A stretch of 53,735 nt of DNA, taken from contig NZ_BAXR01000020.1 of assembly GCF_001310635.1 (NCBI RefSeq), positions 1 through 53,735 of the forward strand, given 5' to 3'. Positions 29,025 through 37,775 of the stretch are shown piece after piece. The notes under the pieces were generated by a model that saw only the letters and a list, made by a program, of their open reading frames with translations, was not told the DNA's origin and did no database searches. Position 1 is the first letter of the stretch; every line of letters begins with the position of its first letter. Position numbers and translations under genes: made by a program. The DNA comes from Bacillus sp. JCM 19034 (lineage in GTDB: Bacteria; Bacillota; Bacilli; Bacillales; Bacillaceae_D).

Positions 29025-30721
29025 ATGTTTTTAGTAAGAAGAACTTGTTCTTATGTTTAGCATTTGTGTTCATGTTAGCATTGGTTGCTTGTTCCGGAAA
29101 TGATACATCGAGTAATGAACCGAGTGACACAGGCGATGACTCTAGTACAGATGAGGGAACAGAAGTAGAAAATGAGCCGTATACGTTTACGTATTTCAAT
29201 GGTTCTACAACGTTACCGAACATTAATTCACGAGATACAACGATTGGAGCCATGTTTGAAGAGGAGTTAAACACGACTGTTGATATGGAGTATATTACAG
29301 GTGATCTTAATACCCGTATTGGTACGATGATCGCATCAGGTCAATATCCAGATGTTATTGAGCCGAATGAAGCAATTGATGCATTATTGGACGCTGAAGC
29401 ATTTATCCCATTAAATGATTTAATTGATGAATATGCTCCAGATTTGAAAGCGCTTTATGAACCGTATCTTGATGCAATGACTCATGATGATGGAAATATT
29501 TATTATATTCCGATGGGAGCAAATCAAGGATTCATCCCTCCAGCAAACCAAGATCAAGGTGCATTTTGGATTCAACGTGAAGTGTTACGTGAGTTTGATT
29601 ACCCAGAAATTAAAACGCTAGATGAGTACTTTGAGTTAATTGAAGCATATGTTGAAAGACATCCAGAAGTTGATGGAGCAGCACCGATTGGATTTACAGC
29701 ACTGACTTATGATTGGAGATTCTTTGCATTAACGAATGTACCTAACCATTTAGCAGGATTTCCGAATGATGGTGGTGTATGGGTAGATATGGAGACGCAC
29801 GAGGCAGAGATTTATGCAGATAAAGAAGAAACGAAACGTTATTTACAAAAGTTGAATGAAATTAATTCAAAAGGATTGTTCGATCGCGAAGCTTTTGTTG
29901 CGAACTATGATGAATACTTAGCAAAAATTTCTTCTGGTCGCCTGTTAGGTTTCTTTGATTACGGATGGCAATCTGATGTTGCAATGCGTGTCCATCGGGA
30001 AGATGGGAATCATTATAAAGAATATATGGGTCTTCCAATAGTTTTTGATGAAGATATTACCGATCAATACCTTGATCCACCAGCCTTTATTACAAATCGT
30101 GGTGTTGGTATTACGACAAGTGCAGATAATCCTGAACGCATCATGGAGTTCTTTAACCATATTGCTAAAGAAGAGACACAAAAGCTTGTTATGTGGGGTA
30201 TTGAAGGTGAAACATACGAGGTCGATGAAGACGGAATGTTTTATCGTACACCAGAGCAAATTGAGATGACATCTGATCAAGATTGGCGACAAGATTTTGG
30301 GTTTGCTTACTTTGAGTGGTACTGGCCTCGTGGTGATGGTGTTTTCTCAGACGGAAACGCATGGGAACCGCGCCGTCAACCATCTGTAGTTCAAGAGACG
30401 TACAATGAAACAGATCGTGAATTCCTAGATGCATATGGATTAGAGACCTTTACGCAAATTTTTGCCGAGCCACAAGATCGTCCTTGGTATCCAACATGGA
30501 GTGCCAATATTGAACAAGGATCAGACCCTGAAATTTTCGAGCAGCGTTTAGAAGATATTCAACGTGAGTACTACCCACAATTAGTTTTATCAGATCCATC
30601 AGATTTTGAAGATATTTGGGAGAAATATGTAGAACGAGTTCATGAGCTTGATATAGAATCATATGAAGCATTCTTTACACAAGTAGTAAAAGAACGTATT
30701 GAACAATTTGAAGGTGAATAA
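29025..30721 (+). CDS. Large solute-binding lipoprotein, LplA/LipO-like; start frameshifted
   Basis: A secreted lipoprotein of about 565 residues: signal peptide with lipobox ALVAC, an acidic linker, then an extracellular solute-binding domain of the LplA group (FEEELNTTVDMEYITGDL, then PMGANQGFIPP). As printed, the only in-frame start is a TTG at 29018, almost touching the ribosome site AAGGGGG. The ATG at 29025 has correct 9-base spacing but is out of frame. One more T in the T run 29028-29032 joins it as MFFSKKNLFL, so a missing base is likely. No permease follows; it is an orphan or shares the upstream permeases. Confidence 0.87.
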
Positions 30722-30734
30722 GAAATATAGGATG

Positions 30735-30766
30735 AAGCTAGCTGTTGATCAGTTAGCTTTCTTTTT
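30735..30766 (+). terminator. Rho-independent terminator
   Basis: AAGCTAGCTG pairs with CAGTTAGCTT (one G-T pair) around a 5-base loop, followed by TCTTTTT. Confidence 0.88.
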
Positions 30767-30849
30767 GTTTGAAATTAGATGGTTTTTTCGATTTTTAGGA
30801 GGAATTAACCTAGGTGTTGTAAAAGGTTACATAGAGGAGGAGATTTACC

Positions 30850-31821
30850 TTGAAGCCGAATATATTTATTACCCGGAAAATAAACGAATCAATTGTTCAA
30901 CAATTACAAAAGTATGGAGAAGTTGAGATGTGGGATGAAGAAGAAGTTCCAGTCCCTAGACAGATACTAGAAGAAAAAATAGAGAACATCCACGGAATAT
31001 TTTGTTTACTAACAGACACGATTGATCAAGCTCTACTAGAACGGGGAAAGCACCTAAAAGCGATTAGTAATATGGCAGTTGGCTATAACAATATCGATAT
31101 TTCATATGCAAGAAAGCTCGGAATTCCTGTTACGAATACTCCAGATGTATTAACGGAAACAACTGCTGATTTAACGTTTGCATTGTTAATGGTGACAGCA
31201 AGAAGAATAACGGAATCTGAACGATATTTACGGGAAGGGAAATGGCAAACTTGGTCACCGATGTTATTAACTGGTCAAGATATTTATGGGGCCACTCTAG
31301 GAATCATTGGAATGGGGAGAATCGGTGAGGCACTTGCTAAGCGGGCTAATGGTTTCTCGATGAATGTCTTATACCATAATCGAAATCGGAAATATAATGT
31401 GGAAAAAAAGCTAGGAGTGTCTTATGCGGAGCTTCATAAGCTTTTGGAACAGTCTGATTTTGTATGTGTGATGACACCTTACACGAAGGAAACCCACCAT
31501 TTAATCGCTGATAAAGAATTAAAGCAAATGAAACGTACAGCTGTCTTAATTAATACATCTCGAGGTGGTGTTGTTGATGAACAGGCTTTGTATGATGCGT
31601 TAGTAAATGGTGAGATCTGGGGGGCGGGGCTTGATGTTTTTGAACAAGAACCGCTTCCACATGATCATCCATTATTGCAGCTTGATCAAGTCGTCGCAAC
31701 GCCACATATAGGAAGTGCTAGCATAGCAACAAGATTAAAGATGGCCCAATTAGCAGCGACCAATTTAATTCAAATGTTAAACGGACAAAAAAATCAATAT
31801 ATTATAAATCAAGTTAAATAG
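30850..31821 (+). CDS. D-2-hydroxyacid dehydrogenase (glyoxylate/hydroxypyruvate reductase-like)
   Basis: This 323-residue protein has a split catalytic domain around a Rossmann domain with LGIIGMGRIGEALAKRA near residue 155. The catalytic Arg lies in INTSRGGVVDE, the Glu in GLDVFEQEPL and the His in ATPHIGSAS. This pattern matches the GyaR/GhrB group, which interconverts hydroxypyruvate or glyoxylate with D-glycerate or glycolate. The TTG start lies behind GAGGAGGAG. The glycerate kinase gene follows 21 bases later, which supports D-glycerate as product. Confidence 0.9.
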   Translation: MKPNIFITRKINESIVQQLQKYGEVEMWDEEEVPVPRQILEEKIENIHGIFCLLTDTIDQALLERGKHLKAISNMAVGYNNIDISYARKLGIPVTNTPDVLTETTADLTFALLMVTARRITESERYLREGKWQTWSPMLLTGQDIYGATLGIIGMGRIGEALAKRANGFSMNVLYHNRNRKYNVEKKLGVSYAELHKLLEQSDFVCVMTPYTKETHHLIADKELKQMKRTAVLINTSRGGVVDEQALYDALVNGEIWGAGLDVFEQEPLPHDHPLLQLDQVVATPHIGSASIATRLKMAQLAATNLIQMLNGQKNQYIINQVK

Positions 31822-31842
31822 CTTAGAGTAGGAGGTATTATA

Positions 31843-32976
31843 GTGAAAGTAGTTTTAGCTCCAGACTCATTTAAAGGTTCACTTGATGCTAGTCGAGTTT
31901 GTCAGATTATGAAAGAGGCGATTCATTGTATAGACAGATCAGTAACAGTACAAGAGGTACCGTTAGCTGATGGTGGAGAAGGTACGACAGATAACTTCGT
32001 AAAGGTAACAGGGGGGGAACGAATAAATGCTGTTGTGCATGATCCACTATATCGTCCAATTCAAGCCTTTTATGGTGTGTTAGGTGATGGGAAAACGGCT
32101 GTTATTGAAGTTGCCCAAGCTTCAGGTTTACCTTTATTAAAAGAGAAAGAGCGAAACCCACTCATAACATCAAGCTATGGAACAGGGGAGCTAATTAAGC
32201 ACGCACTTGATAAAGGGTATCGCCGTTTTATCATCGGTTTAGGTGGCAGTGCGACAAATGATGCGGGTGCCGGTATTTTGCAAGCACTAGGGTGCAAGCT
32301 CTTACAAGAGAATGGTGAAGATCTTACGTTAGGTGGAGGTTCATTATCCAAGCTCGCAACTATTGATTTGAATCATTTTGATAATAGGATTCGAGAAAGC
32401 TCCTTTCGTGTAGCGAGCGATGTCTCGAATGTTCTCTGTGGTAACGACGGAGCTTCTGCTGTATTTGGTCCACAAAAAGGAGCTACTGCTAAAATGGTGT
32501 CTGTTCTAGATCGTAATTTAGCTCATTACGCCAACGTTGTTGAAAGGCTAGACGGAACTGATTTGCTTTCGATAAAAGGAGGAGGGGTAGCTGGAGGTAT
32601 TGGGGCAACTCTCGTTCATTTCTTTCAAGCAGAAATGTGTTCGGGCATTGAGTTAATAATGGAAGAAATTGATTTTAACACAATGTTGCTAGATGCTGAT
32701 TTAGTGTTTACGGGCGAAGGGAAAATAGATCAACAAACACTTTCGGGAAAAGTGGTAATGGGAGTTGGAAAAGAGACGAAACGGTTACGAATTCCTACGA
32801 TTGCCTTTTGTGGTCAATTAGACTTAGACCATCAGCAATTAAGGAAGATAGGCGTTACAGCTGCATTTTCAATCGTCCAAGAGGCATGTACTCTAGAACA
32901 GGCCATTTACCATAGTGAAAAATGGTTAAATGAAACCGTAAAGAATGTTTACTCTAGCTTATTGAATACTAGATAA
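31843..32976 (+). CDS. Glycerate kinase (GlxK/GarK family)
   Basis: This 377-residue glycerate kinase of the GarK/GlxK family phosphorylates D-glycerate for entry to glycolysis. The N-terminus KVVLAPDSFKGSLDA, the central PLADGGEGTTDNFV and GLGGSATNDAGAGILQALG, and the late TGEGKIDQQTLSGK are family signatures. The GTG start follows AGGAGGT. It is in one transcript with the hydroxyacid dehydrogenase, making a two-step route from hydroxypyruvate or glyoxylate-derived acids to phosphoglycerate. Confidence 0.93.
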   Translation: MKVVLAPDSFKGSLDASRVCQIMKEAIHCIDRSVTVQEVPLADGGEGTTDNFVKVTGGERINAVVHDPLYRPIQAFYGVLGDGKTAVIEVAQASGLPLLKEKERNPLITSSYGTGELIKHALDKGYRRFIIGLGGSATNDAGAGILQALGCKLLQENGEDLTLGGGSLSKLATIDLNHFDNRIRESSFRVASDVSNVLCGNDGASAVFGPQKGATAKMVSVLDRNLAHYANVVERLDGTDLLSIKGGGVAGGIGATLVHFFQAEMCSGIELIMEEIDFNTMLLDADLVFTGEGKIDQQTLSGKVVMGVGKETKRLRIPTIAFCGQLDLDHQQLRKIGVTAAFSIVQEACTLEQAIYHSEKWLNETVKNVYSSLLNTR

Positions 32977-33051
32977 GAGTTTATCACTTAAATGAGATTT
33001 TCGAATTAATAGTACGTATGAGGATGCGGAGATCGCTTATTGATTGATAAT

Positions 33052-33080
33052 TTGGTTTTTCCTATTCCTTCCGTTATAAT
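33052..33080 (+). promoter_or_regulatory. Promoter candidate upstream of the sortase gene
   Basis: TTGGTT (33052-33057), 17-base spacer and TATAAT (33075-33080). Transcription would begin near 33087 and run through the small frame at 33107 into the sortase gene. Confidence 0.6.
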
Positions 33081-33106
33081 AAAATTGGCGATAATTAGAA
33101 ATCTAA

Positions 33107-33286
33107 ATGCTCGTCTCATCTAAAAAGAATAGCCAAAAAGATGTTTTCTTTGGTATTCTAAATAAAGAAGGAATTAAGTCAAAATGGCTAGAACAGCTTA
33201 AAGGTAAATGGAAACAAGCCAAAAGGGTACTAAGAACAACGTTTGTTTGGTTTATTGCTTTCTATCAGTTTGGAAACGTTAAGTAA
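33107..33286 (+). CDS. Possible 59-residue protein before the sortase
   Basis: An ATG at 33107, 20 bases after the predicted transcription start, opens a 59-codon frame with a Lys/Trp-rich middle (KSKWLEQLKGKWKQAKRV) and an aromatic, hydrophobic end (TTFVWFIAFYQF). It ends 20 bases before the sortase start. No ribosome site is visible, so translation is doubtful; it may simply be a 5' leader. Confidence 0.3.
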   Translation: MLVSSKKNSQKDVFFGILNKEGIKSKWLEQLKGKWKQAKRVLRTTFVWFIAFYQFGNVK

Positions 33287-33305
33287 AGATAGGAGTTGGT
33301 AACGA

Positions 33306-33875
33306 ATGAAATTCTTTGCAAATCTCATTATTGTAGTTGGACTTGCACTAGTTTTTTATAGTGGCTACAATATTTATGACAATTATATGAAGCAAAACGA
33401 TTCAATTGCCCAAGCGAATGAGTTACTGAAGCGTAACTCGACACCGAAATCAGCTGAAGAAATGGTGATTGAACAGGGCGATGCTATTGGTATTTTGTAT
33501 ATTCCGCGATTTGATAAAGAACTTCCGATTGTCTCGGGAACGGATGAAGATGATTTAGATCGCGGAGTTGGTCACTATACGACAACTGTACTTCCAGGAC
33601 AAGGGGATCAAATTTTATTATCAGGTCACCGAGACACGGTATTTAGAGGGTTTGGTGATTTAGAAATTGGCGATGAGTTTATTGTGAAAATGCCTTACGG
33701 TGAGTTTACGTATGTCATGTATGAAGATGAAATTGTTGACGCCGATGACCGAACAGTAATTCGCTCCACGGCCCCGGATGAAATCTTAACTTTATCGACA
33801 TGTTATCCTTTCGGTTTTGTCGGTTCCGCACCTGATCGATACATTGTATATGCCAAGCCGGTAGATGCTGAATAA
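33306..33875 (+). CDS. Class D sortase
   Basis: This 189-residue membrane-anchored transpeptidase has an N-terminal helix (residues about 4-20) and a sortase beta-barrel with the catalytic His in LSGHRDT, Cys in LTLSTCYPF and Arg in SAPDRY. Class D enzymes of Bacillus attach proteins carrying LPxTA-type signals to the cell wall. AGGAG lies upstream of the ATG. No intact substrate gene is adjacent; a decayed LPDTA protein lies at 47.5 kb. Length and motifs are normal. Confidence 0.92.
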   Translation: MKFFANLIIVVGLALVFYSGYNIYDNYMKQNDSIAQANELLKRNSTPKSAEEMVIEQGDAIGILYIPRFDKELPIVSGTDEDDLDRGVGHYTTTVLPGQGDQILLSGHRDTVFRGFGDLEIGDEFIVKMPYGEFTYVMYEDEIVDADDRTVIRSTAPDEILTLSTCYPFGFVGSAPDRYIVYAKPVDAE

Positions 33876-33893
33876 ATTGCTTTGAACTAAAAA

Positions 33894-33936
33894 CCTAGCT
33901 AGAAGATGTAAAAGTCTTTAGCTAGGGTATTTATTA
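33894..33936 (+). terminator. Terminator of the sortase gene
   Basis: CCTAGCTA pairs with TAGCTAGG, and an inner AAGA/TCTT pair extends the stem; a weak T-rich tail follows. The stretch to 34133 holds only the leader of moaA. Confidence 0.7.
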
Positions 33937-34133
33937 TAAAAAATAGTCTTGTTCGTTTCAATAAATAATAAAATGAATGGACAGATGAAGCGTTCCAACA
34001 GGCAAAAGCTTAGGCATTTATCTGATCCAATATAGAATGACTTCTTTATTCGGAGTAGTCACATTTAAAGGTGATCTATGATAAAATAGCAGATAACACA
34101 TTGAAAAAGGTTGTACCTTAAGGGGGAAGCTCA

Positions 34134-35150
34134 ATGACATTCACACCTGTACTTGATCAATATGAGCGTCCGCTACAAGATCTAAGAATTTCGATTATTG
34201 ATAAATGCAACTTTCGTTGCTCCTATTGTATGCCTGCTGAAGTATTCGGCGAAGATTATGCCTTTTTACCTGAAGAAAAATTATTATCATTTCTTGAGAT
34301 TGAAAGAATCGTACGTTTATTTACGAAGCTCGGTGTCAAAAAACTTCGCTTAACTGGTGGCGAGCCTTTAATGAGGAAAGACGTACACTTATTAATTCGT
34401 CGTTTAGCAGCGATTGAAGGAATTGAGGACATCGCACTAACAACAAATGGTGTTTTTCTAGTAAAGGAAGCGAAAAGATTAAAAGATGCGGGCTTGCAAC
34501 GTGTTAATATTAGTTTAGATGCTTTAAATGAGACTATTTTTCAAAGAATGAATGGAAGAAATGTGAAGCCGAAAGTCGTATTAAAAGGGATAGATGCTGC
34601 GATTAAAGCAGGGTTGGACATTAAGATTAATATGGTCGTTAAAAAGGGTGTCAATGATAGTGAAGTTTTAAACATGGCATCCTATTTTAAAGATCGACAG
34701 ATTCCCTTACGGTTTATTGAATTTATGGATGTAGGCCAGACAAATGGTTGGGACTTTTCCAAGGTTGTAACAAAAAAGGAATTAATACATCGAGTATCGT
34801 CATTAGGTGAGTTAGAGCCTGTAGGGAAAGAATATTTAGGTGAAGTTGCAACAAAGTATCAATACAAAGGAACAAATGTTCAAGTTGGCTTTATTTCATC
34901 TGTTAGTGATACGTTCTGTGGCTCCTGTACTCGAGCACGGATTTCAGCAGACGGCACGTTGTATACTTGTCTCTTTGCTGAAAAGGGACATTCTATAGTT
35001 GAGTTTCTTCGTTCTGAAGTGTCAGACGAGTTCATACTTTCAACTGTTAAGGCTATCTGGAACAAACGTACCGATCGTTATTCTGAATTACGTACGGAGG
35101 AATCCGCAAAGAAACGTAAGAAAATTGAAATGTCTTATATAGGTGGGTAA
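34134..35150 (+). CDS. moaA: GTP 3',8-cyclase MoaA
   Basis: This radical SAM enzyme, first step of molybdenum cofactor biosynthesis, rearranges GTP to 3',8-cyclo-GTP. The 338 residues are the normal length. The N-terminal [4Fe-4S] motif CNFRCSYC near residue 26, the SAM-binding RLTGGEPL, the C-terminal cluster cysteines in [11 protein letters not shown] and LYTCLF, and the terminal Gly-Gly pair are all present. AAGGGGGA precedes the ATG. It stands alone, away from other moa genes, but near fdhD and a molybdoenzyme gene that need the cofactor. Confidence 0.96.
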   Translation: MTFTPVLDQYERPLQDLRISIIDKCNFRCSYCMPAEVFGEDYAFLPEEKLLSFLEIERIVRLFTKLGVKKLRLTGGEPLMRKDVHLLIRRLAAIEGIEDIALTTNGVFLVKEAKRLKDAGLQRVNISLDALNETIFQRMNGRNVKPKVVLKGIDAAIKAGLDIKINMVVKKGVNDSEVLNMASYFKDRQIPLRFIEFMDVGQTNGWDFSKVVTKKELIHRVSSLGELEPVGKEYLGEVATKYQYKGTNVQVGFISSVSDTFCGSCTRARISADGTLYTCLFAEKGHSIVEFLRSEVSDEFILSTVKAIWNKRTDRYSELRTEESAKKRKKIEMSYIGG

Positions 35151-35205
35151 TTGATACATTTATGGAAGATGTGTAGATTGTATGTTTAATTGTATATGAT
35201 AAAAG

Positions 35206-35321
35206 TTTTCTAGGGTTCCGCAATGTAAATTGGTCTGGTCCGAGAGAGAACACACAGCATAGCTGTGTCACGGAAGGATAAAAGCCTGGGAGAAACTGTT
35301 TTTTCACTCCAGGCTTTTTTG
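35206..35321 (+). promoter_or_regulatory. Guanidine-I (ykkC) riboswitch with terminator
   Basis: The leader carries the conserved blocks of the ykkC/guanidine-I aptamer in order: CTAGGGTTCCG (35210-35220), GGTCTGGTCCGAGAG, a variable hairpin (ACACAGC/GCTGTGT) and ACGGAAGGATAAAAGCCTGG. The last block also forms the left arm of a terminator (AAAGCCTGG...CCAGGCTTTTTT, 35281-35321). Free guanidinium should stabilise the aptamer and permit transcription of the downstream SMR pair. The remaining leader to 35497 shows nothing else. Confidence 0.93.
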
Positions 35322-35497
35322 CTTTTTTGAAGAAAGTATAAAATTAATAGCAGTATTTTTGCGAGAACATCTACTTTGTTCGTTACACGTTTTTTCTGAA
35401 TGAACCCAACTTTTCAGTAAAACTATGGCCAAGAGTAACGACATGTTAGATGCTTCTAATAATTTAGTGTTTATATGGAAAATGGTGGGGGGATTAG

Positions 35498-35839
35498 ATG
35501 AATACAAATTGGTTGAAAGTTTTTGTAGCTGCTTTGTTTGAAGTCTTATGGGTAATTGGCTTGAAATATGCTGAAGGCTTTTGGGATTGGACTGGAACCG
35601 TTATAGCAATCATTATCAGTTTCTATTTGATGATTATGGCAGGAAAGAAACTTCCAGTTGGAACCGTTTATGCAGTATTTGTTGGATTAGGAACAGCAGG
35701 AACAGTTATTTCTGAAATTATGTTCTTTGGTGAACCATTCAAATTCAGTAAAATTCTACTGATTGTACTATTGCTAACAGGTGTCATAGGTTTGAAATTA
35801 GTAACGGGGGAAAACGTAAAAGAAAGGGCTGATGGTTAA
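35498..35839 (+). CDS. gdnC: Guanidinium exporter subunit, SMR family (YkkC/GdnC)
   Basis: This 113-residue protein has four hydrophobic helices of the small multidrug resistance family. The conserved Glu of helix 1 lies in [17 protein letters not shown], and [16 protein letters not shown] is the family's helix-3 motif. It sits directly under a guanidine-I riboswitch and overlaps the second SMR gene by one base, matching B. subtilis ykkCD (gdnCD), a heterodimeric guanidinium/proton antiporter. Ribosome site GGTGGGGGG. Confidence 0.92.
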   Translation: MNTNWLKVFVAALFEVLWVIGLKYAEGFWDWTGTVIAIIISFYLMIMAGKKLPVGTVYAVFVGLGTAGTVISEIMFFGEPFKFSKILLIVLLLTGVIGLKLVTGENVKERADG

Positions 35840-36153
35840 TGGCATGGATTTCTTTAATTTTGGCAGGCGTATGTGAAATGTTTGGTGTTGTTATGATCAA
35901 TAAACTTCATAAAGACCATAATTGGCAATCATTTGTTCTATTACTACTAGGATTTGGGGCAAGTTTTCTATTTTTAGCATACGCGATGGAAACTCTACCT
36001 ATGGGAACAGCTTATGCGATTTGGACGGGAATTGGTGCTTCTGGTGGAGCATTATTAGGGATGATTTTATACGGGGAATCGAAGGATTGGAAGAGATTAG
36101 TTTTTATTAGTATGGTCTTAAGTGCAGCAGTAGGGCTAAAACTTGTTTCTTAA
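35839..36153 (+). CDS. gdnD: Guanidinium exporter subunit, SMR family (YkkD/GdnD)
   Basis: The 104-residue partner of the preceding protein: four helices, essential Glu in LILAGVCEMFGVVMINKL and AYAIWTGIGASGGALLGM in helix 3. Its ATG overlaps the upstream stop (TAATG), so the two are translated together. Lengths of 113 and 104 fit YkkC and YkkD. Confidence 0.92.
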   Translation: MAWISLILAGVCEMFGVVMINKLHKDHNWQSFVLLLLGFGASFLFLAYAMETLPMGTAYAIWTGIGASGGALLGMILYGESKDWKRLVFISMVLSAAVGLKLVS

Positions 36154-36243
36154 TACAACAAGGTTATTAGTGAAATTTGTAGAATAATTAACTATGATCA
36201 AAGAAGAAGGCGGATTCCTTCTTATTTGGAGGTTGTAATGTAA

Positions 36244-36807
36244 ATGGGTTTCTTTAAACGTTTTTTTAAACGAGTTGAAGATGTTAATAAAGGAGAAGCA
36301 ACTGTTTCTGACCTTGAGTCTGAGTTTAATTTAGAGTTACCGGAAGAAGAAGCAATGGACTTATGGGTTGAGATTGCACAGAATGTAATCGTAAATGTCG
36401 TCAAAGCTGCTAACAACTCAGTAGATCGTGCATTTGTCTTGATCGATATGAGGGAACAACCTTCTTTTGATATTTTCTATCAAATCGCTGGTCGTTTAGT
36501 AATGTGGAATCAACTTGAAGATACTAGTATGAAAGAAAAAATTAAAAATGAATTATTACCACAAGCAGCTGCGGTCGCCTCAGCAGTAAACGGAAACTTT
36601 GAACAAACGGAACATCCTAAGATTGCGTTCGCCCAGTTACAATTTGAATGGGCAACGAAAGCTTGGTTTTCACATGTGAACTGGGAAGACGATGAATATG
36701 CAAATTTAGATAAGGAAGAAATTTTAAACAACTGGTTTCATATTTTGAGTGATGAGATAAAAGGGCAACCAATAGATAGTGATAGCAAACTTTCATGGTA
36801 TCCTTAA
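36244..36807 (+). CDS. Uncharacterised acidic protein
   Basis: This 187-residue protein is cytoplasmic by composition, mostly helical and acidic after a basic, aromatic N-terminus (GFFKRFFKRVEDV). I do not recognise a domain. GGAGGT lies 10 bases upstream of the ATG at 36244. In between, an in-frame ATG-TAA start-stop pair (36238-36243) immediately precedes the start codon. A terminator follows, so it is a single-gene unit between gdnCD and the convergent fdhD. Confidence 0.75.
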   Translation: MGFFKRFFKRVEDVNKGEATVSDLESEFNLELPEEEAMDLWVEIAQNVIVNVVKAANNSVDRAFVLIDMREQPSFDIFYQIAGRLVMWNQLEDTSMKEKIKNELLPQAAAVASAVNGNFEQTEHPKIAFAQLQFEWATKAWFSHVNWEDDEYANLDKEEILNNWFHILSDEIKGQPIDSDSKLSWYP

Positions 36808-36840
36808 TTTCTAATCATTGATTATGTGATCCCTAAAAAA

Positions 36841-36887
36841 GAGAAAAGCGTAAGTAATAATTCATGTATAAATTACGCTTCTTTTCC
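36841..36887. terminator. Bidirectional terminator
   Basis: GAAAAGCGTAA pairs with TTACGCTTCTTTT around an internal loop, flanked by an A-run on the left and T-rich sequence on the right. It lies between the unknown gene and the convergent fdhD. Confidence 0.8.
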
Positions 36888-36913
36888 ATATTACACATAT
36901 CATCTCTTCGTTG

Positions 36914-37695
36914 TTAACGAATTCGAGTTGGGTGTGAATAGATGTTAAAAGATTGCTCACGGATAAATCCAACTGTTGTAATATTTAAATCGTTGGCTAA
37001 ATGAATCGCTAGCGTTGTCGGAGCTGATTTTGATAATAATATACTTATCCTCATTTTCGCGGCTTTCAATAGGATTTCAGACGAAATTCTACCACTAAAT
37101 ACAAGGATTTGATCGGAAAGCGATTGACGTTGAATTAGGCATGTCCGTATAGCTTATCAATTGCATTGTGCCTGCCGATATCACTTCTTTGGAGCAGAAT
37201 TCCCTCTGGAGTAGCAAGTGCAGCATTGTGGACGCCACCTGTTTTTTGAAATGTATCACTTTGACGTTGTAATGTATTCATTAACGTTAAACATTGCTCT
37301 GGTGTGATCGTAATCGTTGACAGTGCTGTTTTAGCCGTTTTTATATCATTTTGAAAATAAAATTTTCGGCTTTTTCCACAGCATGATCCAAATACTCTTT
37401 TTGCTGATAAAGTGACGGGGTTCGTTTTGTTTTTCAGAGTTACGTAAGAAACGCCTTTGTGAATGTCGATTTCTAATGATTCAATTTCTTTTTCGGCTAT
37501 CACAATACCTTCTGATGCTAGAAAACCAACAATCAATTCTTCCATATGTGTTGGACTACAAACTAAAGTAGCAAATTCGGTTTGATTTACATAGATCGTT
37601 AAAGGGAACTCTTCGACAATTACATCGTTCATTTTTTGAAACTGGCCATTTATATATTTAACTATCGGTTGATGATTGCTCATATCATTAATCAA
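36914..37695 (-). CDS. fdhD: Formate dehydrogenase accessory protein FdhD, frameshifted
   Basis: This is the sulfurtransferase that sulfurates the molybdenum cofactor for formate dehydrogenase. The repaired protein is about 260 residues, the family norm. VFGSCCGKS carries the Cys pair, and TGGVHNAALA and RSDIGRHNAIDKLYGHA are signatures. As printed the frame stops right after GHA (near 37137); restoring one base continues as IQRQSLSDQILVFSGRISSEI and FIREQSFNIYTHP to the stop at 36914. A TTG at 37695 seven bases after GAGGG is my preferred start. It is divergent from the molybdoenzyme gene it serves. Confidence 0.9.
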
Positions 37696-37775
37696 AATCA
37701 TACCCTCACTTTTGTTATGAAAATGCATACAAGATTCTACTGTTATTTTATAATGAAATGAGAGGATTGTGAAAT

